Source of the DNA: Nemertoderma westbladi
Taxonomy: Eukaryota; Xenacoelomorpha; Nemertodermatida; Nemertodermatidae
Direction of reading: 5' to 3'
DNA: 59,446 bases
NCBI GenBank assembly: GCA_032718475.1
Contig: JAUCBJ010003217.1
Location: 1 to 59,446, forward strand
The first letter of the stretch is position 1. Each line of letters starts with the position of its first letter. This document shows positions 48,696 to 57,671 of this stretch, piece by piece. The notes under the pieces were generated by a model. It was not told the origin of the DNA. It saw only the letters and a program-made list of their open reading frames with translations, and searched no databases. The translations under genes and the position numbers were made by a program.

Positions 48696-49058
48696 TATGG
48701 TGGCCCATGAGTATCATAACAAAAAAATATATTTATATATTTTTAAATGAAATAAAAAAACTAATTTTAAAATGCATATGAAAAAAAATTCAAATAAAAA
48801 ATAAAATGCAATTTAAAATGGATTTTAAAGTCGATTTCAAAACGATTTTTAAAAGGCATTTTAAAACGCATTCACAACACGCAGCCCATGAGTATCATAA
48901 CAGACTGTCGTAATGGTAGCTGGCCCAGGAGTATCATATCGAACTGGCTGAGGATAGGCCTAACATGCGCATGCGCATACGCTACCTAGTTCCCTTGCTG
49001 CTAGCTGTAGAGTACCGGTAGTGCACTACTGTTGTACTGCACTACAGCAGAAGTCAGC
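48696..49058 (+). repeat. Left terminal inverted repeat
   Basis: About 363 bp matching the right arm. It contains three copies of a motif GCCCATGAGTATCATAAC: terminal (48703-48720), exact (48884-48901) and variant GCCCAGGAGTATCATATC (48923-48940). These are likely transposase-binding sites. Between them are loosely periodic TTTTAAAA words. A CATGCGCATGCGCATACG tract is a contracted version of the longer palindrome in the right arm. Confidence 0.93.
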
Positions 49059-49286
49059 AAGGCCTAACATCCGATGCCTACTGCATACTGCTACTGTGAT
49101 ACAGTACTGGAACTTGACTACTGGTACGGTACAGCAGTCAGGCAGTATGACTCGTTCGTTTCTGTGACCTGAAGGTGTAGAGTACCGGTAGTTGTACAGT
49201 TCGCATTTGTAGACTTCCTTTTCAGTATTACATTATTATATTTCAGTATTCCACTGTGTATATAGGCCTATGCGTATGTCTTGGAT

Positions 49287-50657
49287 ATGGCAGGAGTTGC
49301 GGGACAGAAAGGAAGAAAAACAAACATCAGCGATTTGGAGGCGAGACTGTCAGCGAAACGCACGAAGAGAGCGCAACAAGGTACTGGTGCTACCGGTAGA
49401 CTCAAATCCCCGCAATGGCTAACTGTACAAAAATTATCTGAACACTCTGGAGGTAGACTATCTAAATACGAACCGATTGGGCCTCGCCACTTTGTACCTT
49501 TCCAAGCTGACTATGAGGACCTAAGCATCACTAATATAAAGACTGCCTGTGAGGCATACTATGGTGAACCCGAGGGAAGTTGTGATGTTTTGGCTAGTGA
49601 GAGGGGCCCAAGCTGCTCTGACATCGAACAATTGGGATGTAAGAAGATTTACTTTGTCAGGTTTACTGGTGGTAGTAGTAGACCTAGTACTAGTAGCCAA
49701 CCTACCACGCCCGGTAGTGATGCTGCTGCAGGTGGTAAAGTGAGTACCGCACTGCAGGATTTAGAACCAAGTGACGGCGGTAGCTGTACTACTTATTCAT
49801 CTACCAATATGTTATCTAGGGAGTGGTCTTCACGGGCAGTTGAGAGTCCGAAGATTTATCCAAAATCTGTATCAGTGTCATGCTTAATAAAGGCAGGTAA
49901 ACTTATAGTAGATGATAAATACGTTGCTGTCACTATATGTCGTGAAGAATTTGATATTGAGCACTCCACTTGGAATATAGAGAAAGCCGGCAGATACAAG
50001 GTGTCCAAAGTACCTTTTGCGGAGGGTGGGTTTAGATCTGCCTACATGGCCTACAATTGCGATGGCAATGAAAAGTTTGTTGTGAAAAAATACAAACCCA
50101 GTGTGGAAGCAATGTTAACTGAGGAACTGGGAACAACCGTCGAATATCACACTCGAAAACAGGTACAAATGCATACCGTTGCTTCTACAATCACTGATTC
50201 ATTCTCGAAGTGTGTGAGTAATCTCGACGAAGATTTTGGAGAAACTTTCGTCTACAATAAGGTTTGGTTTGGGGTGATGGATTCATCTGAGAGGGAATTT
50301 ATTACAGTAGAGGAGCATGTACCTGGCACATTTATTAAATACATAAACAACTGTGGCACGGTAACAGATACGAGGGACCAAGACCTCAGCGATTACGAGC
50401 TGGATAACTATGATAAGGCGCAGGCGCTCGCCCATTACTCATATATACATACGAAGAAGAAGATAATGCTATTAGATATTCAGGGCACAGATCTGCGATT
50501 GTATGACCCTGAGATCGCCAGTAGAGAACTAACATATGACGACCAAGAGATATACTTTTGCGCAGGGAATTGCTCAGTGATCGGTATTGAAACCTTCCTC
50601 CTATCCCATAAATGCAACCGTTATTGCAAAATTATGCACCTCCATGAAAACACTTAG
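49287..50657 (+). CDS. Alpha-kinase (MHCK/eEF2K/TRPM7-type) carried by the transposon
   Basis: 456 residues from the ATG at 49287 (a TTG two codons earlier is ignored), one exon. Residues 1-60 are basic. 60-130 form a conserved-looking region (SKYEPIGPRHFVPF, CDVLASERGPSCSD, KKIYFVRF), then a Ser/Thr-rich linker to about 190. The alpha-kinase domain spans about 235-450: nucleotide loop FAEGGFRSAY (244-253), catalytic Lys in FVVKKYK (264-270), EEHVPGTFIKY (342-352), ALAHYSY (380-386), LLDIQG (395-400), LYDPEI (405-410), and the C-terminal GNCSVIGIETF (427-437) with HKCNRYC (441-447). His383, His441, Cys443 and Cys447 match the structural zinc ligands of this family, so the fold looks complete and active. 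Alpha-kinases phosphorylate Ser/Thr, often in helices. Its target is unknown; the transposase or host chromatin factors are guesses. It lies wholly inside the inverted repeats, convergent with the transposase. Confidence 0.93.
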   Translation: MAGVAGQKGRKTNISDLEARLSAKRTKRAQQGTGATGRLKSPQWLTVQKLSEHSGGRLSKYEPIGPRHFVPFQADYEDLSITNIKTACEAYYGEPEGSCDVLASERGPSCSDIEQLGCKKIYFVRFTGGSSRPSTSSQPTTPGSDAAAGGKVSTALQDLEPSDGGSCTTYSSTNMLSREWSSRAVESPKIYPKSVSVSCLIKAGKLIVDDKYVAVTICREEFDIEHSTWNIEKAGRYKVSKVPFAEGGFRSAYMAYNCDGNEKFVVKKYKPSVEAMLTEELGTTVEYHTRKQVQMHTVASTITDSFSKCVSNLDEDFGETFVYNKVWFGVMDSSEREFITVEEHVPGTFIKYINNCGTVTDTRDQDLSDYELDNYDKAQALAHYSYIHTKKKIMLLDIQGTDLRLYDPEIASRELTYDDQEIYFCAGNCSVIGIETFLLSHKCNRYCKIMHLHENT

Positions 50658-51203
50658 TAGGCCTATCATATCATTCGTCATGTGACTCATGCAATAGAAC
50701 TTGCTTATAACTATAACTTGCTTTTTTATTTTAGCATAAGTTCTTTAGTTTTTCATACATTTTAGCCGGCAGCTAGTTTGGGTTTGGGCTGGGGTTACTA
50801 ACATTGAATAATACTAATATCTGGTTTGGTAAATTATCTAAATTGCAATGAAATTAATACCGGGGTAACTAACCCACGTTCTATTCCATACAGCGAAACT
50901 TATACATTTTTGGTTTTACTGTTTTTTTTTGTTGGTTTTTTTAGTTTTAGTGTTCGCTTTAAGTTTTAACTTTATTTAGTTGTTAGTTGTAGTAGTTTAG
51001 TTGAAATTTAATAATTACCTTGAAAATCCATGATTCCAATAGGGTATTCAGCAATCCGGATTATCATTGAAAATAACGTGTTAACTGTTAATACAATTTA
51101 CGTACTAGCCGTCCGGATTGCCAATGAAAATAAATGCCCAATCTGTTACATCCCTCCCTCTATAGCCTTATAATTATAATAAATATATATGTTTCTCTTT
51201 TAA
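50658..51203. other. Convergent 3' intergenic region of the transposon
   Basis: 546 bp between the stop codons of kinase and transposase. AT-rich with T-runs near 50925-50950, and must hold both polyadenylation sites. No further ORF. Confidence 0.6.
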
Positions 51204-52409
51204 CTATTCTTTAATTTTTTCTTTAAGATAAATGAAGACTTCCTTAGCATCACAACTCTTAATATTAGCGGGTTCTGGCAATATCTGAGTGCACTTTCTT
51301 ATAACCTCACAGTCCATAATACGGGTCTTACTATAGTCAGTGATACCTAGTTGCTCTGCAACCAGTTGCAAGTCATGTAAATCAAAATCGAGCGAGTATT
51401 TCTGGCCACCGTATGTTTCGGGAAAATCAAACATATGATTTGGAATTCCCGTTGGTAATCCTATCTTCTGTGCTCGAATTCTATGTGAGTTCCAGTTTGA
51501 CACGAACATATCGCAATCCTTCTGCACAATGGGTATGTAAACGTAGGCCATAACAAGCCTGTCATTTGCGTTATGTGGATCGTATTGATTCGTAACTAAC
51601 AGATCTGTAAGTTGATCCTTATAATACATTTCCATGCGTTCGTGAAGATCCCTCCACCATCGTTCAATTTTATTGGTCGTGGAAGGCCCAAATATTATAG
51701 CTTCTGTTGGGTCATCCATAATATCTTGTTGATCTATAAGGTATGAATGCAATGTAGCTAGCTTACCCATCTCGGTACCTCTATCGCACCTAATGAACAC
51801 TGGCATACACTTTATTTCAGTAAGTAAATCATAATATAGTGAGGCGATAGCTAAAGGCTGTGAGTTGGAGAATAAAACATTGATTTTAAGTACTTTTCTA
51901 GAATAAGTATCTAAAAACGCAAAAACCCCCAGGGGAAATGTACTGTTTTGGTATCCACATAATTTGTCGTGGCCGTCTATACTCAGCGTCTGAAAAGAAC
52001 CACCACTTTCAAATAGACTTCTCACACGTTTATCTTTAAACCTGGGTGTCCTTTCTTCAGTACCTCTTGGATCAACGTCTCGTAGTATGTCCGAAACTAG
52101 GCTACGTGGAACTTTTAAGTTATGTTTATCACGGAGAACTTGATGCATTCCTCTATATCCAAGTTTCTGAGAAGGGCCGTCTAACTCACTAACTATAGCA
52201 GCCATAACGATCTGCGGATCACAGTCATCTATATACCTAATTTCAAAATGCTTCATGCGGCGACTTAATGTGGCCAAACTCCATGCATATTCATCAAAAT
52301 CGCGTTCCATGTAGTTAAGAATCTCCATTTTTTTGTAGTTTTTCTTTACATACCAAGCCAAAGCCGCTTTAAGAATCTTGTCATCCTTCCATTCTGTTCG
52401 TGGTGGCAT
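51204..52409 (-). CDS. DDE integrase-fold transposase, IS3EU-like
   Basis: 401 residues from the ATG at 52409 (MPPRTEW); 43 further upstream codons begin at TTG and look like 5' UTR. The N-terminus (1-55) is helical and basic with a helix-turn-helix character. At 75-110 is a segment typical of IS3/retroviral-type recombinases (LGYRGMHQVLRDKHNLKVPR). The catalytic core shows the acidic triad Asp145 (LSIDGHDKLCGY), Asp209 (IRCDRGTE) and Glu249 (NKIERWWRDLHERM), spacing 64 and 40, with FLDTYSRKVLKI around 165-175 as the second strand. This is the rve/integrase-core pattern found in eukaryotic IS3EU proteins and the IS3 family. No frameshift or stop, so it could be active. It would cut and join the element's inverted-repeat ends in the nucleus. 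Ginger-type elements were considered, but the 6-bp duplication and TAT ends favour IS3EU. Confidence 0.9.
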   Translation of the reverse strand: MPPRTEWKDDKILKAALAWYVKKNYKKMEILNYMERDFDEYAWSLATLSRRMKHFEIRYIDDCDPQIVMAAIVSELDGPSQKLGYRGMHQVLRDKHNLKVPRSLVSDILRDVDPRGTEERTPRFKDKRVRSLFESGGSFQTLSIDGHDKLCGYQNSTFPLGVFAFLDTYSRKVLKINVLFSNSQPLAIASLYYDLLTEIKCMPVFIRCDRGTEMGKLATLHSYLIDQQDIMDDPTEAIIFGPSTTNKIERWWRDLHERMEMYYKDQLTDLLVTNQYDPHNANDRLVMAYVYIPIVQKDCDMFVSNWNSHRIRAQKIGLPTGIPNHMFDFPETYGGQKYSLDFDLHDLQLVAEQLGITDYSKTRIMDCEVIRKCTQILPEPANIKSCDAKEVFIYLKEKIKE

Positions 52410-52812
52410 AGCAGTATAGCGAGGCAATCGATGTCGTCCAATATAAATATAATAATGAAATTTCAATGTATGCGGTTTACTACCGGTAGCAGTTTCTGAA
52501 TAACAGCAGAACAGATAACAGCATTGGCACAAAGTCAATCAACGTACAGACGTACCGGTGACCGGTACCTGCAATCTATCAGTGGTCACTGGTCACCCTA
52601 CAGCCCTATACTGCTATAGGCTAATAATAGCCTGGGTATTTCTGTATTTATATAGCCATACTGCGAACTGCCATAGTCTTATACAGTTAGTTATAGTGCT
52701 TTTCTACGCTCAGCATACTCAAAGCAAAGAGCTTATTCAGTTACAGGTACCGGTACGCCTAGGGCCTTGCCACAAGTGCCACAACCGCAGAACCGATACC
52801 ACTACTGCACTA

Positions 52813-53202
52813 GCTGACTTCTGCTGTTCTGATTCTGTCTAGTGCAGTTCAACAGTAGTGCACTACCGGTACTCTACAGCTGGCAGCAAGGGAACTAGGT
52901 AGCCTGCCGTATGCGCATGCGCGCGCATGCGCATGTTAGGCCTATCCTCTGACAGTTCGATATGATACTCCTGGGCCAGCTACCATTACGACAGTCTGTT
53001 ATGATACTCATGGGCTGCGTGTTGTGAATGCGTTTTAAAATGCCTTTTAAAAATCGTTTTGAAATCGACTTTAAAATACATTTTAAATTGCATTTTATTT
53101 TTTGTTTGAATTTTTTTCATTTGCATTTTAAAATTAGTTTTTTTATTTCATTTAAAATTATATAAATATATTTTTTTGTTATGATACTCATGGGCCACCA
53201 TA
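52813..53202 (-). repeat. Right terminal inverted repeat
   Basis: About 390 bp, the inverse of 48696-49058 with few differences. It is longer mainly because of the tract ATGCGCATGCGCGCGCATGC near 52910, a perfect-palindrome-rich CpG stretch shortened in the left arm, and a short insertion near 52830. Carries the same three subterminal motifs. Confidence 0.93.
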
Positions 53203-53991
53203 GACCAGGTCAGTTAATAATGCAAACCCAAGGATATCAGCTGTAAGACCAGGTTAGTTAATACAAACCCAAGAGTATCAGCTGTAAGATCAGGATAGTT
53301 AATACATACCCAATAGTATCAGCTGTAAGACCAGGTCAGTTAATCAAGGGTATCAGCTGTAAGACCAGGTCAGTTAATAATACAAACACAAGGATATCAG
53401 CTATAAGACCAGGTTAGTTAATACAAACCCAAGAGCATCAGCTGTAAGACGAGGCCAGTTAAGACAAACCAAGAGTATCAGCTGTAAGACCAGGTCAGTT
53501 AATACAAACCCAAGTCAGCTGTAAAACCGGGTCAGTTAATACAAACCCAAGGGAAGGGTATCAGCTGTTAGACCAGGTCTGCTAATACAAACCCAAGGAT
53601 ATCAGCTGTACGACCAGGTCAGTTAATAATACCATGGTTATCAAGAGCATGTCAGTTTATTACAAATCCAAGGGTATCAGCTGTAAGACCCGGTTAATTA
53701 ATACAAACTCTAGGCTATCAGCTGTAAGTGTAAGACCAGGTCAGTTAATACAAACAAGGGTATCAGCTGTAAATGTAAGACCAGGTCAGTTAATACAAAC
53801 CCAAGGGTATCTGCTAGAAGGCCAGTTCAGTTAATAATACAAACCCAGGGGTATAAGCTGTAAAAGACCAGCTGTCATTTAATATAAACCCAAGGGTATA
53901 TGCTGTAAGACCAGGTCAGGTAATAATACAAACCCATGGGTATCAAGAGCAGGTCAGTTACTACAAACCCAAGGGTATCAGCTGTAAGATC
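53203..53991. repeat. Minisatellite of exon end plus 5' splice site (right part)
   Basis: Continuation of the array at 47000-48695, about 18 more units, starting with the duplicated GACCAG. Units are more diverged than in the left part, with indels such as GGGAAGGGTATC and TGTAAGTGTAAGACC. Confidence 0.93.
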
Positions 53992-54228
53992 TCATTAGTG
54001 GTGGTCGTGGCTGGACGGCGTTTTAATTGATTGAGTTGCAACAATGATCTTCCTATACTTTCAATTCTTCATTTATCCCTTGACTGACGAACATGTCATT
54101 TTTAGTTATAGATTTGCCTCTATTCCATCTTCATATCGAATCTTCTATAATAAATATTATTAGGGGCCGTTCTTTAAGGAGGTCCGAGAAAACCTTTGAT
54201 ATTTTTAACGACGTAATTTAATTTGCAG

Positions 54229-54370
54229 GAAGTGTTTCTTATCGATCTGATCTGGTTTGCGTTGGAGACTACATAACGGCAATAAACGGGATATCGACGG
54301 AATCGTTGAAACACAAAGAGATAGTAGCTTTAATGAGAAACGTTGGACTGAGACTGGTTCTAGAGATAGA
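54229..54370 (+). CDS. GRIP: GRIP homologue, exon with second half of PDZ1
   Basis: A 142-bp exon between acceptor ATTTGCAG (54221-54228) and donor GTTAGT (54371). Joined in phase to the preceding exon it completes the Gly of VRPG and reads SVSYRSDLVCVGDYITAING, then HKEIVALMRN and LVLEIE. This is the remainder of the PDZ fold (alpha-B helix and last strand) and matches GRIP PDZ1, where RSDxLxVGDYI and LLKNVGxRVVLEVEYE are characteristic. It ends phase 2 (GA, completed by G of the next exon to Glu). It is too short and split to appear as a long ORF. The intron to the next exon is 426 bp. Confidence 0.88.
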
Positions 54371-54796
54371 GTTAGTTTATAGCAATTTAACATGTTACCT
54401 AAAAGGTTGTTGGGTCTTAACAACACGAGAGTGATGTTAATACTGAGTAATGGAAACGACAGTGTATAGCCACTGGAGTTGATACAAATAACATCTGTTT
54501 ACTCCTAAAAAAGTAACTATAACATGTTCTATTGACTTTAGTTTGTTGTTTTGGTTAGAATAACGCGCCACTGTAACCTGCTCTCTTCCCTAAATTGAGA
54601 ATTTAACACTGAGGCGGATATTAATTCGACGAGTTGTGATTTGCGTCAAGTTGTGATTTGCTGTCTCCAAAAATTAGAATTACTAACGGGCTTCCCGGGC
54701 AAAATAGATATCTTCGCTATTTGGCCCGTGGCTAACGTGTCCCCTCGTACATTCATATCCTGGTTAATGCTAATGTATCATTTTCTTTTGTTCCAG
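54371..54796 (+). other. GRIP intron, 426 bp, ordinary
   Basis: Bounded by GTTAGT and TTTGTTCCAG. No minisatellite, in contrast to the introns on both sides. Confidence 0.75.
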
Positions 54797-54956
54797 GTAC
54801 GAAATACCATGTGCGCCATCTTACGTCGCTGGTATGAACATAAAACTTAAAACGGTGGATGTTTTTTTATCGAAGGAGGGCGATTCTGTCGGTTTAACTT
54901 TACGAGGGGGAGTTCAGGAGACCACCGGATATTGTAGTTCCCTTACAGTTACACAA
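54797..54956 (+). CDS. GRIP: GRIP homologue, exon with PDZ1-PDZ2 linker and start of PDZ2
   Basis: A 160-bp exon from acceptor TTTGTTCCAG to donor GTAAGT at 54957, phase 0. It reads YEIPCAPSYVAGMNIKLKTV, then DVFLSKEGDSVGLTLRGG and SSLTVTQ. The order, EYE-P linker then a new PDZ starting KTVDV...GLTLRGG, is that of GRIP between PDZ1 and PDZ2. The exon stops within the third strand of PDZ2; the following Val-Arg-Pro-Gly-type segment should be in the next exon, which I could not find in this window. Because the downstream repeat is 27 bp without stops, the frame stays open far beyond the exon (to 55742), which makes a long ORF that is not a real protein end. Other donors in the array could extend the exon. 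Confidence 0.83.
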
Positions 54957-55691
54957 GTAAGTCCATTCCTTACAGTTACACAAGTAAGTCCATTCCTTAC
55001 AGTTACACAAGTAAGTCAATTCCTTACAGTTACACAAGTAAGTCCATTCCTTACAGTTACACAAGTAAGTCCATTCCTTACAGTTACACAAGTAAGTCCA
55101 TTCCTTACAGTTACACAAGTAAGTCCATTTCTTACAGATACACAAGTAAGTCCATTCCTTACAGTTACACAAGTAAGTCCATTCCTTACAGTTACACAAG
55201 TAAGTCAATTCCTTACAGTTACACAAGTAAGTCCATTCCTTACAGTTACACAAGTAAGTCCATTCCTTACAGTTACACAAGTAAGTCCATTCCTTACAGT
55301 TACACAAGTAAGTCCATTCCTTACAGTTACACAAGTAAGTCCATTCCTTACAGTTACACAAGAAAGTCCATTCCATACAGTTACACAAGTAAGTCCATTC
55401 CTTACAGTTACACAAGTAAGTCCATTCCTTACAGTTACACAAGTAAGTCCATTCCTTACAGTTACACAAGTAAGTACATTCCTTACAGTTACAAAAGTAA
55501 GTCCATTCCTTACAGTTACACAAGTAAGTCCATTACTTACAGTTACACAAGTAGGTCCATTCCTTAACAGTTACACAAGTAAGTCCATTACTTACAGTTA
55601 CACAAGTAAGTCCATTCCTTACAGTTACACAAGTAAGTCCATTCCTTACAGTTACACAAGTAAGTCCATTCCTTACAGTTACACAAGTAAG
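54942..55691. repeat. 27-bp minisatellite of exon end, 5' and 3' splice-like sites, 28 copies
   Basis: Units of 27 bp read CTTACAGTTACACAA then GTAAGTCCATTC. The first 15 bases of unit 1 are the end of the PDZ2 exon (LTVTQ), and GTAAGT is its donor, so the array was seeded by the junction. Each unit also contains TTCCTTACAG, a good 3' splice-site sequence, only 19 nt after the donor. Read through, the units encode a 9-residue repeat VSPFLTVTQ. One unit near 55371 has lost its donor (GAAAGT), and one near 55566 has an extra A that shifts the frame. Confidence 0.97.
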
Positions 55692-57255
55692 TGCACATTA
55701 TTTGGGGCGAGCCACAAAGTTGGCGGAGCCTTAGCAAACTGACACTTTTAGGGGGGTGGGTCAATAATGGCAAATAGTTGTTGTCGTTGTCGTCGTCGTT
55801 ACAACTTTGACATGCTAATAACTTTTTTCGGATTTATAGCTGTCGAGTTGAAAAGTTGTAGGAATCATCAATAACACCACAAGTTGAGATCTTTTAGATA
55901 CTTTCAGACACCATCAATTCAACAGTCTCCCGCTAGAGGGTTACATTTCTAATCATTAAATGTCCTAATTTCTTTGCTTTTAATCCGTCCAAGCTAAAAC
56001 TTGGCAAATTTGTATTAGACCATTAGCGATGTTATTCAAAGTGGGCTAATCCGTCTGCAGTTCTCTTGACTGCCTGCTAGAGGGCGAAACGTCTCAAAGT
56101 GAACACCTTGACCCATCCCGTTATTTGTAATAATTTCAAGTGTAAACTTGTCAGATATGTGCTAGAACACATGCAGCGTCTTTTTGAGGAAGGTGATTCA
56201 TCTGCAGTTTTCCAGTCTGCCGCTAGAGGGCGAAATGTTTGAAAGGTAAAACCTTATCCCAATTCCGTGATTTTATTTCTATTAATTAAGCTGAATCTTG
56301 GCATATATGTACTATACCAGGTGCTTGTAAAGTATGTTAACAGTTCGCAGTTCTCCAGTCTACCGCTGGAGGGCTTGGCTGATAATGCATGCTAGACCAT
56401 AGACCATTGTTGGGATGGTAATCGCTCTGCAATTCTCCAGTATCCAGTCTACTGGGTATTTGTGAGGCCTTAAATCGACTGCAGTTACACAGTCTGCCTC
56501 TGGGTGATAAAGTGTTAAGGGGCATCTGCTTATATTTTGCTTACAATTCTTTTGAGTTGAACTTAACATAAGGTGGAGTCCCGTGCTGCGTGAAGGCCAC
56601 ACTTGGTATATTGTATGGTTAGTTACTGGTTAGTTTCATTATGTATAAGCTTTTCTTTTCTTTTTTTTTGAGAATGGCTTCCGGTCATAATGGTGCAAAA
56701 GCTACCCATCAGCTAATTGATAATATTTTTTAACAGCAGTAAACTTACTATGTTGGCCTTTTCATATTCACCGATACTTTCATGAAGGTTTGATATATCC
56801 TCCACACCATTGAAAAGAAACCATTTCACACAAACACATATTTACAGACGTCAGCGACAGCAGTGAATACTGATGCCATTTCCTATCAGTACTTTAACAA
56901 TACAATTTAATCATGTCCATTCGGACTGACTGTTTCCTTAACGGATTAGTTTTGTTTGTTTGGAATTGAGTCAACTAAACTTTACTCATGTAGCAGATAA
57001 TATTGTTTGCCTATTATAGGCCAACCTTTGACATTTTAGTCATATGTTATTTTAGTTATTATATTTAAGTTTCCTGTAAATACAAACGCCACAAGTCCTG
57101 TCATTGTTTTAGTGGTGGGCTCACTCACTACCAGGACACAGAGTTCGTGACTGGTGAGAAATAATATAGTTGTTGCGCCAAAAATTTGTTGGGCTAGAAA
57201 CAATCGAATAAGGGATATCAAGGTGCCCTGAATTGATTGGCGGGGTTTGTTTTTT
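55692..57255. other. GRIP intron continuation, no exon recognised
   Basis: Unique and semi-repetitive DNA. I searched by eye for the rest of PDZ2 and found none. The 55927-56376 repeat is listed separately. Minus-strand ORFs at 56337-56602 and 57036-57311 have no features. Confidence 0.5.
55927..56376 (+). repeat. About 145-bp spaced units with CTCF-like core
   Basis: Four same-strand copies of a motif lie at 55927 (CCCGCTAGAGGGTTAC), 56073 (CCTGCTAGAGGGCGAA), 56219 (GCCGCTAGAGGGCGAA) and 56362 (ACCGCTGGAGGGCTTG). Three are preceded by GCAGTT(C/T)TC and a CAGTCT-like word. Spacing is 146, 146 and 143 bp. Around them are weakly matching words (AAACTTGGCA, AAACTTGTCAG, GAATCTTGGCA), so this is an old tandem repeat of about 145 bp. 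The core CCGCTAGAGGGCG is close to the animal CTCF consensus. Confidence 0.6.
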
Positions 57256-57671
57256 GTAAAAACACGAGGAAACGGACGAAATGGCGGGTTTAAGAAAGAG
57301 CGGGAAGTCAATACTCCGTACTCAATACAGCTTGGAGTTGGAATGTAGTATTGCCGCTTTAAATACTGCTGGAAACAGGATTTTATCCATCTTCATCATC
57401 ATTAATTAAATTAATTGTAGTGTCAACAGATGCGCAAGACTCTCCTCTCTGAATTTATATAAGCCACGTGTGAAATGATTGTGATGTAATGTGAATTTGA
57501 ATGGATGGAAAATCACTGTCCATGTAATCGCATGTAATCACTGTCCAAGGTAAGAAATTATCAGATCACTTGGTAGTCAAATCTGTAGACAGCCAATCAC
57601 AGCCGATTTTACAAATTGGCTTCCCACGCTTACTTAAACCCGCTATTTCGACCATATCATTGTGTTTTTAC
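57256..57671. mobile_element. Decayed foldback element
   Basis: GTAAAAACAC... to ...GCGGGAAG (57256-57307) is inversely repeated at 57620-57671, about 80% alike over 51 bp, sharing CGAAAT(G/A)GCGGGTTTAAG. The 416-bp element has no ORF. Confidence 0.6.

Larger units (their letters stand above)
48696..53202. mobile_element. IS3EU-like DNA transposon carrying an alpha-kinase gene, complete
   Basis: A 4507-bp element inserted in the GRIP intronic minisatellite. The termini TATGGTGGCCCATGAG... and its inverse ...CTCATGGGCCACCATA are perfect. The target duplication is GACCAG (48690-48695 and 53203-53208); removing the element with one copy restores a normal array unit (GTAAGACCAGGTCAG). The inverted repeats are about 363 and 390 bp and differ by only a few substitutions and small indels. 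Two intact convergent ORFs fill the interior: alpha-kinase (+, 49287-50657) and DDE transposase (-, 51204-52409). From memory, IS3EU elements make 6-bp duplications and have TAY termini, which fits. Clean ends, intact ORFs and little arm divergence point to recent insertion. Confidence 0.92.

Noticed and set aside
54900-55523. Cys/Trp-rich minus-strand ORF (repeating NCKEWTYLC)
   Set aside because: Antisense translation of the 27-bp minisatellite; the sense strand carries the GRIP exon that seeded it.
54957-55742. C-terminal extension of GRIP by the long open frame
   Set aside because: The frame passes the exon's consensus donor and ends in non-PDZ sequence. It is intron read-through, although partial use of inner donors remains possible.
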